DNA of 64,000 nucleotides from Paenibacillus sp. KS-LC4 (GCF_036894955.1 NZ_CP145905.1:12501-76500), one strand, 5' to 3'. Shown: positions 1-10,889, numbered from the stretch's first letter. Notes: generated by a model from the letters alone, not told the origin. Numbers and translations are program-made.

Positions 1-1887
<1,887 letters not shown>

Positions 1888-2007
1888 AACAATACGCTAA
1901 AGTTTCAGAGCTTGTCTTTCGCATCCAGTTTTCAAGGTAGCAATACTTTGATAATCGTTGGATCTTTTCGAAGCTGATTCGAGAAGCAACTCAATGAAAA
2001 ATACCCG

Positions 2008-2124
2008 TTTGGTGGCGATGGCGGAGGGGAACCACGCGTTCCCATCCCGAACACGACCGTTAAGCCCTCCAGCGCCGATGGTACTTGGACCGCAGGGTCC
2101 TGGGAGAGTAGGACGTCGCCAAGC
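2008..2124 (+). rRNA. 5S ribosomal RNA
   Basis: A 117-nt unit begins TTTGGTGGCGATGGCGGAGG and ends GTAGGACGTCGCCAAGC. These ends pair as helix I, and the conserved CCCATCCCGAACACG loop lies between them. It follows the 23S gene by about 120 bp, as in a normal rrn operon. No tRNA gene follows. Confidence 0.97.
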
Positions 2125-2132
2125 ACGAGAAG

Positions 2133-2159
2133 CCTGCCGCAGTTTGCGGCAGGTTTTTT
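2133..2159 (+). terminator. rho-independent terminator of the rRNA operon
   Basis: A perfect 8-bp GC-rich stem (CCTGCCGC / GCGGCAGG) with a 5-nt loop is followed by six T, 8 bp after the 5S gene. Confidence 0.93.
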
Positions 2160-2206
2160 GTTTTATTTTTAAACAAAGCCTTATAGTTTAGAGGCTGTGT
2201 ATACAT

Positions 2207-2253
2207 AAAAAGAAGCTGTTTCTCGGCCAACTATGGCGGAACAGCTTCTTTTT
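2207..2253. terminator. bidirectional terminator between rrn and the leftward membrane protein gene
   Basis: Fourteen-bp perfect arms (AAAAAGAAGCTGTT / AACAGCTTCTTTTT) enclose a 19-nt loop. The A-run on one side and T-run on the other make it usable in both directions. It can end the leftward gene at 2282 and back up the rrn terminator. Confidence 0.85.
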
Positions 2254-2281
2254 AATGATAATAAGGCTATGAAATAGTAAA

Positions 2282-2812
2282 TTACCTATGGTAATACGAG
2301 GCTTCGTATTTTCCGAGCCGGAGAATACCTTCTTTTTTTTGCTTGCGGAAGGTAACGGATAAAAGGAGGCGTGGAACGATGAGCCACAGATGCCAACAGA
2401 TAATGCTGATCATGAGCGATTCCGAAATCCATGGATACAAGATGCCCGTGCCGCAAAGTCCTATCCAGAACAGCTGGCGATGTACACGGCGGAACAGCTG
2501 AAGCTTAATATCGTTAGCAGGCTTAAAGCCAAACCAAGGTGGTGTAATACCCCAGACCCAGCGGCGATCAGCTGCCTCATCCACTCGAATAAAGGTTAGC
2601 AGCAAAATAATAAGATGAATGACCTGAATAACTGCAAATCCGAATAACCAGCTGAAAAGTCCATCTCTTCCATACATAATAAGTTGAAAAGCTACGAATA
2701 TAACAGCAATAAGGATATGGCTTTGGACGAGCTCAGGCCTAATGATTTTGCGTTTAACGAGCTGGTATTGATAAATCGTTGCAGCTTGCTGCTCAGATAA
2801 TGATTGGCGCAT
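2282..2812 (-). CDS. uncharacterised multi-pass membrane protein, 176 aa
   Basis: I do not recognise a named family. The protein has a charged N-terminus of about 30 residues and then hydrophobic segments near residues 31-50, 54-75, 112-130 and 133-152, so four membrane spans are likely. The loop after span 2 is rich in tryptophan and proline (WVWGITPPWFGF). The ATG start is preceded by GAAGGGATG at suitable spacing. It runs leftwards, against the rrn operon and the conserved housekeeping cluster, and ends at a bidirectional terminator, so it is a monocistronic gene. B. subtilis has nothing equivalent between rrnA and csfB, which suggests a lineage-specific insertion. No function is inferred. 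Confidence 0.75.
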   Translation of the reverse strand: MRQSLSEQQAATIYQYQLVKRKIIRPELVQSHILIAVIFVAFQLIMYGRDGLFSWLFGFAVIQVIHLIILLLTFIRVDEAADRRWVWGITPPWFGFKPANDIKLQLFRRVHRQLFWIGLCGTGILYPWISESLMISIICWHLWLIVPRLLLSVTFRKQKKEGILRLGKYEASYYHR

Positions 2813-2848
2813 CTTTCTAACATCCCTTCTATAACGTTCAAGCTATTA

Positions 2849-2936
2849 TATATATCGGTTAATTAGAGCTTTCCCGCCATAGCACAGAGCTAATTTTGTA
2901 TTCACCATCTGGGCTATGGCGGCATACGATATATAA
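2849..2936. repeat. nested inverted repeat, about 88 bp, between two divergent genes
   Basis: An inner perfect 10-bp pair CCGCCATAGC (2874-2883) / GCTATGGCGG (2913-2922) is nested in an outer pair TATATATCG / CGATATATA. It lies in the divergent space upstream of gin. It could be a small palindromic mobile remnant or a regulatory hairpin; nothing decides between them. Confidence 0.5.
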
Positions 2937-3026
2937 ATATTTGAAATGGGCTATGAAACAAGTTTAAAAAGCTAGAATATATGCCATAATAGTAGCTATA
3001 GAGTTGCGATGAAAGGCGGGATTCGA

Positions 3027-3218
3027 ATGCTTGAAAATCATCAGCTTCATTGTATTATATGCGGCGAGCATAAAGCCGAAGGTGAAGGAATTCGCATCGT
3101 TACTGAATTTATATGCCAATCATGCGAAATGGAAATGGTGCAAACCGATGTTAAAGATGCAAAATATCCGTTCTTTATCCATCAGATGAAGCGAATTTTC
3201 GTTGAAAAAAACGCTTGA
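3027..3218 (+). CDS. gin: anti-sigma-G factor Gin (CsfB)
   Basis: This 63-aa protein has two CxxC pairs (CIIC near residues 9-12 and CQSC near 30-33), forming the zinc ribbon of the Gin/CsfB family. The B. subtilis protein has 64 residues and the same neighbours, with rrn upstream and a yaaO-type gene downstream. Gin is made in the forespore under sigma-F, where it holds sigma-G inactive until engulfment is complete, and it also antagonises sigma-E. The start at 3027 is chosen because AAAGGCGGG lies 6 nt upstream. The ATG 18 nt earlier would lie before that ribosome site and has none of its own. A terminator follows at once, so the gene is monocistronic. Confidence 0.9.
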   Translation: MLENHQLHCIICGEHKAEGEGIRIVTEFICQSCEMEMVQTDVKDAKYPFFIHQMKRIFVEKNA

Positions 3219-3248
3219 GCGAACTCTAACTATAGAATTCGCTCTTTT
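3217..3248 (+). terminator. terminator of gin
   Basis: A 12-nt arm GAGCGAACTCTA pairs with TAGAATTCGCTC with one mismatch. The loop is 4 nt and seven T follow. The stem begins inside the gin stop codon. Confidence 0.88.
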
Positions 3249-3309
3249 TTTCTTATTCAAATCCTATACAATAGATTTAAGTTTATAGGGAAAGGGACGG
3301 CTATTTTTG

Positions 3310-4836
3310 ATGCAACATGTACATGCTCCATTATATGAAATGCTGCTTAAACATACAGATTCACAGCCGGTTAGTTTTCATGTACCTGGGCATCGCTACG
3401 GTCAAGCACTTGGAGCGATTAAGACTGAGCGGGAAGGCGAAGGGCTGGAGTCCGATTATATAAAGGAAATGAAAGAAACCTTTGCAGCAATGATGAAGCT
3501 GGATGTGACAGAACTGTCCGCTACAGATGATTTGCATCATCCGGAGGGAGCCATTGCCGAAGCGCAACACTTGGCAGCACGCTGCTTTGGGGCGGAGGAA
3601 AGCTTTTTTCTAGTGGGAGGGAGCACCTCTGGCAATCTAGCTATGCTGCTGGCTGTATGTGAGCCTGGCGATTATATTCTTGTACAGCGTAACGTGCATA
3701 AGTCAGTTATTAACGGTTTGAAGCTGGCGGGCGCCAAAGCGGTTTTTATAATGCCGCAAATGGATGAACGAACAGGAATTGCGACGCAGCCTTCGCTAGC
3801 ACAGGTGAAGATGACGATGGACCTATACCCGAAGGCGAAAGCTGTATTTCTCAATAATCCGAATTACTATGGGATGAGTGTGAATCTCCAGCCTTATGCT
3901 GAAGCGATCCATCAGAGCAACATGCTGCTGCTTGTTGATGAAGCACATGGTGCGCATTACGGCCTGCATCCTGAGCTGCCTGGCTCAGCGATTGCGGCTG
4001 GCGCTGATGCCGTCGTGCAGTCCACTCATAAAACGCTCACTGCACTTACAATGGGAGCGATGCTTCATGTGCAGGGAGAGCTCCTTAACCGATCCTCATT
4101 AAGGGAGGCCTTAGCTACAATTCAAAGCTCAAGCCCTTCTTTTCCCATTATGGCCTCACTCGATATTTCCCGTGCAATGATAGATGCGGCAGGAGCTGGA
4201 TGTTTTGAAGCTGCTCTAGCTGCTGCGGCATATTTGCGTATGGCAATAGAAGAGAGCTGTGCCGCAATTGAGATATTAACACCGTATGCGAATACGTTAG
4301 TAGTATCTCCTGCATACAATCAATTAGATCCATTGCGAATTGTATTATGGGATCGAACAGGTGCGTTGAGTGGTTTTGAGATATTGAAGCTGCTGGAACA
4401 GCAGGGGTGCTGGGCAGAAATGGCGGATACGCGCCATGTCGTTCTTTTGCTGGGGATAGGCATTCAGTTCGCGGATGTGGATCGTCTTGTTCATGCCTGT
4501 CAGGCGGTAGAGATGATTATCGCTTCTAAAGGACGGGTAATAGCTGAACAACTGCCTGTAAGAGCTGGGAGCCCGCTGTTTTTACAAAAATCAGTAGAGC
4601 CTATTACCTTTTCAAGAGCAAGTATGGGGTCCGTGGTAAGAGTAAAGCTGGAAGAGGCGGTAAATTGTAAGGCGGCAGAGATGGTCGTTCCTTATCCACC
4701 AGGCATACCAATTGTATATCCCGGAGAACGGCTGACTTTGGAAATACTGGGCTATATACAGGAGCTTGCAAGCAGTGGTGCGAAGTTCCAAGGAGCGTTA
4801 GATCCAGCCATGCAAACCATTGCAATCGTGGAATAA
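3310..4836 (+). CDS. Orn/Lys/Arg decarboxylase-family PLP enzyme (YaaO-like)
   Basis: A 508-aa fold-type I PLP enzyme of the basic amino-acid decarboxylase major domain. FHVPGHRYG lies near residue 25, the PLP-phosphate region GGSTSGNL near 104, the PLP-binding aspartate in VDEAHGAH near 211, and the Schiff-base lysine in STHKT near 242. The C-terminal third (about 400-508) matches the Orn/Lys/Arg decarboxylase C-terminal domain, ending in YPPGIPIVYPGE and a short tail. B. subtilis YaaO occupies the same place between csfB and tmk. The substrate (arginine, lysine or ornithine) cannot be read from the sequence. TTG 3307 and ATG 3310 are both possible starts after AAAGGGA. Confidence 0.9.
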   Translation: MQHVHAPLYEMLLKHTDSQPVSFHVPGHRYGQALGAIKTEREGEGLESDYIKEMKETFAAMMKLDVTELSATDDLHHPEGAIAEAQHLAARCFGAEESFFLVGGSTSGNLAMLLAVCEPGDYILVQRNVHKSVINGLKLAGAKAVFIMPQMDERTGIATQPSLAQVKMTMDLYPKAKAVFLNNPNYYGMSVNLQPYAEAIHQSNMLLLVDEAHGAHYGLHPELPGSAIAAGADAVVQSTHKTLTALTMGAMLHVQGELLNRSSLREALATIQSSSPSFPIMASLDISRAMIDAAGAGCFEAALAAAAYLRMAIEESCAAIEILTPYANTLVVSPAYNQLDPLRIVLWDRTGALSGFEILKLLEQQGCWAEMADTRHVVLLLGIGIQFADVDRLVHACQAVEMIIASKGRVIAEQLPVRAGSPLFLQKSVEPITFSRASMGSVVRVKLEEAVNCKAAEMVVPYPPGIPIVYPGERLTLEILGYIQELASSGAKFQGALDPAMQTIAIVE

Positions 4837-4943
4837 ATATGATTAAGCGGCAAAAGCTCGTATACAAGGGAAAGTCGCTTTGTTAAAATGGAAGTAAGCA
4901 TTACGCTGAAAATTCAGTTTCATAGATTAGGAGTTACGAACCG

Positions 4944-5570
4944 TTGAATAAGGGGATTTTTATTACAATAGAAGGCGGCGAAGGAGCAGGGAAAACGACA
5001 CTGATTGAGCAGCTTGCGCATAAGATGCAGCAGCAGGGCAAGGCAGTGTTGACTACTCGTGAGCCGGGAGGCATTCCTATTGCGGAGAAGATTCGATCAG
5101 TCATACTGGATCGGAATCATACCGCAATGGATGCCAGAACAGAAGCACTCTTGTATGCGGCTTCAAGACGTCAGCATCTTGTGGAGAAGGTTATGCCTGC
5201 ACTTACTGCAGGTCAGCTTGTCATTTGTGACCGCTTCGTAGATAGCAGCTTAGCCTATCAGGGTCATGCAAGAGGACTTGGCATGGAGGAGGTGTGGTCG
5301 ATCAATCAGTTTGCGATTGAAGGGGCGATGCCGCAGCTCACGATCTACATGGATGTGACGCCAGAGGTAGGACTTGCCCGTATTGGACAATCGGATGAGC
5401 GTGAGGTTAATCGGCTCGATTTGGAGGAAATCGCTTTTCATGAGCGAGTAAGGGAAGGTTATTTTATATTGCTGGAGAAATTCCCTGAACGAATGGTTCG
5501 TGTCGATGCGAATCAAGAGCCGGATAGCGTGCTGAAAGATGTTTTAGCCGCAATTGAAAGCCGAATCTAG
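4944..5570 (+). CDS. tmk: thymidylate kinase
   Basis: Phosphorylates dTMP to dTDP with ATP in the cytosol, an essential step of dTTP synthesis. The 208-aa protein has the P-loop GGEGAGKT at residues 11-18 and the dTMP-binding [12 protein letters not shown] near 94. TREPGG near 38 is the conserved loop of the family. The start is TTG with TAGGAG 10 nt upstream; no in-frame ATG occurs before the P-loop. Length is normal (B. subtilis Tmk is 212 aa). It heads the tmk-darA-yaaR-holB-ricT-yabA run, conserved in order across Bacilli. Confidence 0.97.
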   Translation: MNKGIFITIEGGEGAGKTTLIEQLAHKMQQQGKAVLTTREPGGIPIAEKIRSVILDRNHTAMDARTEALLYAASRRQHLVEKVMPALTAGQLVICDRFVDSSLAYQGHARGLGMEEVWSINQFAIEGAMPQLTIYMDVTPEVGLARIGQSDEREVNRLDLEEIAFHERVREGYFILLEKFPERMVRVDANQEPDSVLKDVLAAIESRI

Positions 5571-5617
5571 CCTTTTTTGCAATTAGACAGAGTTACTTAT
5601 TTCCGCATAAACGATAA

Positions 5618-5968
<351 letters not shown>

Positions 5969-5984
5969 TTGGACGTGATAACGG

Positions 5985-6428
5985 ATGAAAATTGATCCAG
6001 GCTTTCGTCCGCTTGGGGCGAATCGCGCGAATAACGACCTAGCTTCCAAGCAGCCGCAGATGAAAAGCTTCGGCGATGTTATGGTTCAGCAGGAAGCACA
6101 GCGGACACAAGAGCAGTTGCAGCAGAAGCTGCAGGATATTCATAGGCAGGGCGATCATTTATCCAGAGTGATGACGGTGCGCGAATTAAAGCTGTACCGT
6201 CAGATGGTAAAGAAATTTCTGGAGGATACCGTTAGGCGCGGCATTGGGCTTAAAGAGCTGAGAGGCTTTGACCGCCGAGGCCGCACGAAGCGCTATAAGC
6301 TGCTTGACGAGATTGATGCAGAGCTCGTTAATATGGCCGAAGAGCTGTTGGAGACCGAGGAAGGGCGTATTGAGTTGCTAGCCCGAATTGGTGAAGTGCG
6401 TGGCATGCTAATTAATTTATTGTTTTAG
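5985..6428 (+). CDS. yaaR: YaaR family (DUF327) protein
   Basis: A 147-aa soluble, highly charged, largely helical protein of the DUF327/YaaR family, found between yaaQ and holB in Bacillus. Residues 30-65 are glutamine- and glutamate-rich with coiled-coil character. FLEDTVRRGIGLKELRG and the RRGRTKRYKLLDEID segment are the conserved core. The biochemical role is unknown. It starts 16 bp after darA, and its own ribosome site is weak (GGACGTGAT), which suggests coupling to darA translation. Confidence 0.88.
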   Translation: MKIDPGFRPLGANRANNDLASKQPQMKSFGDVMVQQEAQRTQEQLQQKLQDIHRQGDHLSRVMTVRELKLYRQMVKKFLEDTVRRGIGLKELRGFDRRGRTKRYKLLDEIDAELVNMAEELLETEEGRIELLARIGEVRGMLINLLF

Positions 6429-6467
6429 GTCGTGTAGGCTACGATCGAGGAAGGAATATTTGAGCTT

Positions 6468-7445
6468 ATGAGCATGGAGCAGCTAGCCGGTCAATGGAAA
6501 GCGAAGCGTATTTTACAGCATGCGCTGCAAAGCGGTAAAGTATCGCATGCTTATTTATTTTATGGACCGAAGGGCAGTGGCAGACTGGCGATGGCGGAGG
6601 CTTTCGCTAAAGCATTATTCTGTACAAGCGGAGGAGATGATGCCTGTGGGCACTGTCTGGAATGCCGTAAGTTCGATAATAACAATCAGCAGGATATGAT
6701 TCGAATCGCTCCGGAAGGCCAGTCGATCAAGATTGATCAAATTCGCGAGCTACAGCGGGAGCTTGGACTGCGGGGCAGCGGGTCGAAACGAAAAGTATAC
6801 ATGATTGAGCGAGTAGAGACGATGACGCTTCAAGCGGCGAACAGTCTGCTGAAATTTTTGGAGGAGCCTCTATCCCCTGTTGTAGCGATATTAATAACCG
6901 ATAATGGACAAGCTGTTCTGCCGACCATTCGTTCGCGCACGCAGTGGGTACCGTTCCTTCCGATGTCTTCCACCGAGATGCTTCAAACGTTAACAAATGA
7001 AGGACTGCCCTCCATTCTTGCCCGCGCAGCTGTGCAGCTGAGCTCAGGATTGGACGGTGCTAGGGAAATCATCCAGCAGAATCAGTTTGCAGAAATCCGA
7101 AACGTAGTGATACAATTAGGGAAGGACAGTCTGACCCGATTCACCGCGGCAATGATTACCGTTCAGCAGCAGTTCATCAAGAAGGATATTGGTGAAGATC
7201 CACAGCTGCTGTTATCTCTGTTTGTATTATGGTTTAAGGACATGATTAAATTTCAGGCCGGAAGGCAAGAAGATATTGTATATATAGATCAGTTGGAATG
7301 GATTAGCAAGCATGCATTCAGCCGGCCAGTTGAAGGCTGGGTCACTTGCATGGAGCATACACTCGAAGCAAGCAAGCGTATTCGGTCGAATGTATCTGCT
7401 CAACTCGCTTTGGAGCAATTAATGGTAAACTTACAGGAGGGTTAA
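6468..7445 (+). CDS. holB: DNA polymerase III subunit delta prime
   Basis: Clamp-loader subunit, an AAA+ protein that helps load the sliding clamp. The 325-aa protein has GPKGSGR at residues 33-39, where the usual Walker-A lysine is arginine, as expected for a subunit that need not hydrolyse ATP. A zinc module (C52, C60, C63, C66) and the conserved SLLKFLEEP near 127 follow. The SRC sensor motif is altered to SRTQW. GAGGAAGG precedes the ATG. It follows yaaR by 39 bp, and ricT begins 4 bp after its stop, so these genes are co-transcribed. Confidence 0.95.
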   Translation: MSMEQLAGQWKAKRILQHALQSGKVSHAYLFYGPKGSGRLAMAEAFAKALFCTSGGDDACGHCLECRKFDNNNQQDMIRIAPEGQSIKIDQIRELQRELGLRGSGSKRKVYMIERVETMTLQAANSLLKFLEEPLSPVVAILITDNGQAVLPTIRSRTQWVPFLPMSSTEMLQTLTNEGLPSILARAAVQLSSGLDGAREIIQQNQFAEIRNVVIQLGKDSLTRFTAAMITVQQQFIKKDIGEDPQLLLSLFVLWFKDMIKFQAGRQEDIVYIDQLEWISKHAFSRPVEGWVTCMEHTLEASKRIRSNVSAQLALEQLMVNLQEG

Positions 7446-7449
7446 ATCC

Positions 7450-8253
7450 TTGTATAATGTCGTGGGTGTCCGCTTTAAGAAGGCGGGTAAGATTTATTAC
7501 TTTGATCCAGCCCTGCATCCTGTTGACAAGGACCAGCATGTCATTGTTGAGACGGCCAGGGGGATCGAGTATGGCAAAGTAGTGGTTGGACAAAAGCAAG
7601 TCGGTGAATCGGATGTTGTCCTTCCGTTAAAGCGCGTTATACGAATCGCCAGCGATGTGGATGCGAAGGTAGTAGAAGAGAATCGTTCTGCTGCTCAAGC
7701 TGCATTCTCAACCTGTTCAGACAAAATAAAAGACCATCAGCTGAAGATGAAGCTGGTTGATGTCGAATTTACGTTCGATCGCAACAAGATCATTTTTTAT
7801 TTTACAGCTGAGGGCAGGGTGGATTTTCGCGAGCTTGTGAAGGATTTGGCTAGCGTATTTCGTACCCGGATCGAGCTGCGGCAAATCGGGGTTCGTGACG
7901 AGGCGAAGATGCTTGGCGGTATTGGACCATGTGGGCGTATATTATGCTGCTCCTCATGGCTGGGCGATTTCGAGCCAGTGTCCATCAAGATGGCGAAGGA
8001 TCAGAATTTGTCGCTCAATCCGACAAAAATCTCTGGTTTATGCGGTCGCTTGATGTGCTGCTTGAAATACGAGCATGACAATTATGAAAGCTCTAGAGAA
8101 GAGCTTCCAGCCATCGGCAAAATCGTTATCACTTCGCTTGGTGAAGGCAAGGTAACGGGAATCAATGTTGGCTCCAAAACCGTGTACGTGCACTTGTTTG
8201 AGGTTGCGGGGAAACCGAAGGAACTTCCGTTAGACGATGTTGTTTTAAAATGA
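7450..8253 (+). CDS. ricT: PSP1-domain regulator RicT (YaaT)
   Basis: RicT with RicA and RicF forms the Y-complex that directs RNase Y cleavage and supports sporulation and competence in B. subtilis. The 267-aa protein consists of the PSP1 domain with its cysteine signatures: GPCGRILCC (C161, C166, C167) and GLCGRLMCC (C198, C203, C204). These supply ligands for the iron-sulfur clusters of the complex. The start is TTG with CAGGAGGGT 9 nt upstream. It lies between holB and yabA as in Bacillus. Confidence 0.95.
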   Translation: MYNVVGVRFKKAGKIYYFDPALHPVDKDQHVIVETARGIEYGKVVVGQKQVGESDVVLPLKRVIRIASDVDAKVVEENRSAAQAAFSTCSDKIKDHQLKMKLVDVEFTFDRNKIIFYFTAEGRVDFRELVKDLASVFRTRIELRQIGVRDEAKMLGGIGPCGRILCCSSWLGDFEPVSIKMAKDQNLSLNPTKISGLCGRLMCCLKYEHDNYESSREELPAIGKIVITSLGEGKVTGINVGSKTVYVHLFEVAGKPKELPLDDVVLK

Positions 8254-8347
8254 TAGCATTAAGAACAATTCATAGCATGTCCAAACGACCAAGCGCAATG
8301 CTTACAGCTAAGGTGCAAGACGATGCTTGAAGCTCTGGGGTGGGAAC

Positions 8348-8794
8348 TTGGAGAAAAAAGAGATTTTTGTTCAAATGGATCAGCTTGATAGCCAGATGGG
8401 CGAGTTTCATCGCCAGGTTGGGGATCTGAAGCTGCGAGTGAAGGAACTGCTCGAAGAGAATAAGCGATTAAGCATGGAAAACCATCAGCTGCGCAAAATT
8501 TTGAAGCGGGAAACGATTCCGCCACAAGTGGAGGAGCCTCTGCCAGTTAAGGCAGCAGGAGCCTCAAAATCAATTGCGGGCAAGACGATGGGGACAAGCA
8601 CAAAGGTAGAGCAGCAGACAGAAGCAGCCGATCTGTTCACCTCCGCTGAAGATGCAGCTGCATATTCAGTAGGAGAAGGACATGATAATTTGGCTAGACT
8701 TTACCATGAAGGCTTCCATATTTGCAATGTCTATTATGGGCATTTGCGGACAGAAGGAGATTGTCTCTTCTGCTTATCCTTCTTAAATAAATAA
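8348..8794 (+). CDS. yabA: replication initiation control protein YabA
   Basis: Negative regulator of DnaA-dependent initiation that binds DnaA and the clamp DnaN. An N-terminal leucine-zipper coiled coil covers about residues 1-55. A variable linker follows, and then a C-terminal zinc domain with [17 protein letters not shown] and [13 protein letters not shown]. The start is placed at TTG 8348, giving MEKKEIF like the B. subtilis MDKKELF; GGGGTGGGA lies close upstream. An ATG 21 nt earlier lacks homology and a good ribosome site. The length of 148 aa is longer than the 119 aa of B. subtilis because of the linker. Confidence 0.93.
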   Translation: MEKKEIFVQMDQLDSQMGEFHRQVGDLKLRVKELLEENKRLSMENHQLRKILKRETIPPQVEEPLPVKAAGASKSIAGKTMGTSTKVEQQTEAADLFTSAEDAAAYSVGEGHDNLARLYHEGFHICNVYYGHLRTEGDCLFCLSFLNK

Positions 8795-8811
8795 TGCAAT
8801 CGGTTAACACT

Positions 8812-8842
8812 ATGCCGTCCTTGCTAAGAGGACGGTATCTTT
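8812..8842 (+). terminator. weak terminator-like hairpin after yabA
   Basis: A 7-bp perfect stem CCGTCCT (8815-8821) / AGGACGG (8829-8835) is followed by TATCTTTA. The U-tract is poor, so partial read-through into the next gene is likely. Confidence 0.5.
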
Positions 8843-8867
8843 ATGTCAAGGGAGCAGTGGGAAAGTC

Positions 8868-9572
8868 GTGGATGATCAGATTAAGCTGGAGGCCAATGAA
8901 CGATTGGATGATTTAATGATGGATACCGGACTGCGAATTATTCAGAGCAGAGAGGTATTCAGTTTTTCTACAGATGCGGTGCTGCTTTCCAAATTCGCCA
9001 GCATTCCGAAAAAAGGAAGGATCATTGACCTTTGTACAGGAAATGGAGTCATTCCATTGTTATTGACGGGGCGGACGAAAGCGCAAATTGATGCTGTGGA
9101 AATTCAGCCTAGACTTGCAGATATGGCTAGGCGGAGCGTTAGCCTGAATGGGCTGGAGCAGCAAATTAACATTGTAGAAGCAGATTTGCGACATTTTGCA
9201 GCGAATAAAGCGATTTATGGAACTTATGATGCGGTGACGGTAAACCCGCCGTATATGTCGACTGAAGCAGGCGACTCTAACGAAAACGAGCATTATGCGA
9301 TTGCCAGGCATGAGGTACATGGTACCTTGCAAGATATTGTTGAAGCATGCTCAAGACTTGTGCGTCCAGCTGGAAAGGTAGCTATGGTGCACCGCCCATC
9401 GCGCTTTGTAGAAATTATCGAGACAATGCGTAAGTATAAGCTGGAGCCAAAACGGGTACAGTTCATTCATCCAAACAAAAATGGCGAAGCGAATATGGTG
9501 CTTATTGAGGCTATGCGCGATGGAAGACCAGAGCTCAGGCTGCTGCCGCCAATTATGGTATATGATATTTAG
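8868..9572 (+). CDS. tRNA1(Val) adenine-37 N6-methyltransferase-like protein (YabB/TrmN6 family)
   Basis: SAM-dependent class I methyltransferase of 234 aa. The SAM site IDLCTGNGVIPLLL lies near residues 53-66, VEIQP near 77, and the N6-adenine catalytic motif NPPY at residues 126-129. The family methylates A37 of tRNA1(Val) in E. coli; the exact tRNA in Bacillota is inferred. The start is GTG 8868, with GGGAAAG just upstream; no better ATG lies in frame. It occupies the yabB place between yabA and rsmI. The yazA GIY-YIG gene usually found between them is absent. Confidence 0.9.
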   Translation: MDDQIKLEANERLDDLMMDTGLRIIQSREVFSFSTDAVLLSKFASIPKKGRIIDLCTGNGVIPLLLTGRTKAQIDAVEIQPRLADMARRSVSLNGLEQQINIVEADLRHFAANKAIYGTYDAVTVNPPYMSTEAGDSNENEHYAIARHEVHGTLQDIVEACSRLVRPAGKVAMVHRPSRFVEIIETMRKYKLEPKRVQFIHPNKNGEANMVLIEAMRDGRPELRLLPPIMVYDI

Positions 9573-9603
9573 CCTAGTGGAAGGCTAGTAGGAGGACTCA
9601 ATA

Positions 9604-10482
9604 ATGTTTGTGCAAAAAAGCTTTAGCGGGCAGCAGCAAAATGGTGCTGGGACGTTATATCTAGTCGGAACACCAATTGGAAACTTAGAGGATATGACCT
9701 TTCGTGCGATCCGCACATTGAAAGAAGTTGACCTTATAGCTGCCGAGGATACGAGACAGACACGAAAGCTTCTTTCCCATTTTGAAATTGCGACACGCCT
9801 TGTCAGCTATCACGAACATAATAAGCAAGCCAGTGGCGTTGAGCTTATAAGATTGCTGCAAGAGGGCCAATCCATTGCTCTTGTAAGCGATGCAGGACTG
9901 CCTGCTATCTCCGATCCAGGAGCGGATTTAGTCGCTGAGGCGGTCGAGCAGGGTGTTTTCGTCGTTCCGATTCCTGGTGCAAATGCGGCCTTGTCTGCTT
10001 TAATTGTATCAGGCTTGCCAACAGAGCGTTTTATGTTCGCGGGATTTCCGCCCCGAGAGAAAAAGTCGCTTGCGAACTGGCTGCGTCAGCTTCAAGGACA
10101 GGAAGGCACATTGATGCTGTATGAGTCGCCGCATCGCTTGCGGAAGACGCTGGAGGCCATACTGGAGCATCTGGGAGATCGTCGCATCGCAATGGTGCGG
10201 GAGCTGACGAAACGTTTTGAAGAAATGGCGCGTGGAACAGTAACGGAATGTATCGCTTGGATTGAGGAAAATCCGCCTTTAGGAGAGTATTGTCTTATAA
10301 TAGAAGGAAGTAATTCGGATGAGAATAATGGGGAGCTTGCTGCTGCTTGGTGGGCGGAGCTGAGCATGGAAGAGCATGTGACGCATTATGAGGCGGAGCT
10401 TGGACGTAAGGATGCGATTAAAAAAGCGGCTACAGATCGTGGACTATCAAGACGTGATGTTTATAATGAGGTAAACCGCTAG
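9604..10482 (+). CDS. rsmI: 16S rRNA (cytidine-1402 2'-O)-methyltransferase RsmI
   Basis: Tetrapyrrole-methylase-fold enzyme that 2'-O-methylates C1402 of 16S rRNA in the decoding centre. The 292-aa protein has LYLVGTPIGNLEDMTFRA near residues 18-35, AEDTRQTRKLL near 51, SDAGLPAISDPG near 99 and IPGANAALSAL near 125, all family hallmarks. TAGGAGGAC gives a strong ribosome site. It ends the rightward run that starts at tmk and faces abrB convergently. Confidence 0.96.
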   Translation: MFVQKSFSGQQQNGAGTLYLVGTPIGNLEDMTFRAIRTLKEVDLIAAEDTRQTRKLLSHFEIATRLVSYHEHNKQASGVELIRLLQEGQSIALVSDAGLPAISDPGADLVAEAVEQGVFVVPIPGANAALSALIVSGLPTERFMFAGFPPREKKSLANWLRQLQGQEGTLMLYESPHRLRKTLEAILEHLGDRRIAMVRELTKRFEEMARGTVTECIAWIEENPPLGEYCLIIEGSNSDENNGELAAAWWAELSMEEHVTHYEAELGRKDAIKKAATDRGLSRRDVYNEVNR

Positions 10483-10499
10483 AAAAACAAAAAATAGAG

Positions 10500-10538
10500 A
10501 AAAAAAGACCTTCCTGGCCGGGTTCTAGCGCAGGAAGG
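10500..10538 (-). terminator. terminator of abrB
   Basis: An 8-bp perfect stem CCTTCCTG (10509-10516) / CAGGAAGG (10531-10538) is followed on the minus strand by TCTTTTTTTC. It lies 60 bp past the abrB stop. The opposite strand lacks a T-run, so it works leftwards. Confidence 0.82.
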
Positions 10539-10601
10539 CAATAAGGAGTATTAAAAGGTTAGAATTAACTAGTTGAATAAGGTTATTATAACCTATTTTT
10601 T

Positions 10602-10856
10602 TTATTTTGTCACAGGTGAAGGCATTTCTGATAAACAAATGTGACAAACAATTTTTCCTTTGAAGTAAGATACGTTCTCAGCGTTGCCACAGAAGATACA
10701 AGCTGGCTCGTATTTCTTCAACATAATGCGCTCGCCGTCTACATAAATCTCTAGTGCATCTTTCTCTCCAATACCAAGCGTGCGGCGAAGCTCAATCGGA
10801 ATAACAACGCGACCTAATTCATCAACCTTACGGACAATACCTGTGGATTTCATCAT
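10602..10856 (-). CDS. abrB: AbrB-family transition-state regulator with a cysteine-rich C-terminus
   Basis: DNA-binding repressor of post-exponential genes. The N-terminal 50 residues are nearly identical to the AbrB swapped-hairpin DNA-binding domain (STGIVRKVDELGRVVIPIEL, then RRTLGIGEKDALEIYVDG). The C-terminal half differs from B. subtilis AbrB: instead of the helical multimerisation domain it has CIFC (C53, C56) and CHIC (C71, C74), a zinc-ribbon-like arrangement. GAGAGGGG precedes the start; M1 or M2 may be used. Its promoter carries Spo0A boxes downstream of the -10 region, matching the B. subtilis logic in which Spo0A-P represses abrB. metS, normally next to it, is absent. Confidence 0.93.
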   Translation of the reverse strand: MMKSTGIVRKVDELGRVVIPIELRRTLGIGEKDALEIYVDGERIMLKKYEPACIFCGNAENVSYFKGKIVCHICLSEMPSPVTK

Positions 10857-10889
10857 AATAATTTGTTTCCCCTCTCATCAAAAAGTGTA

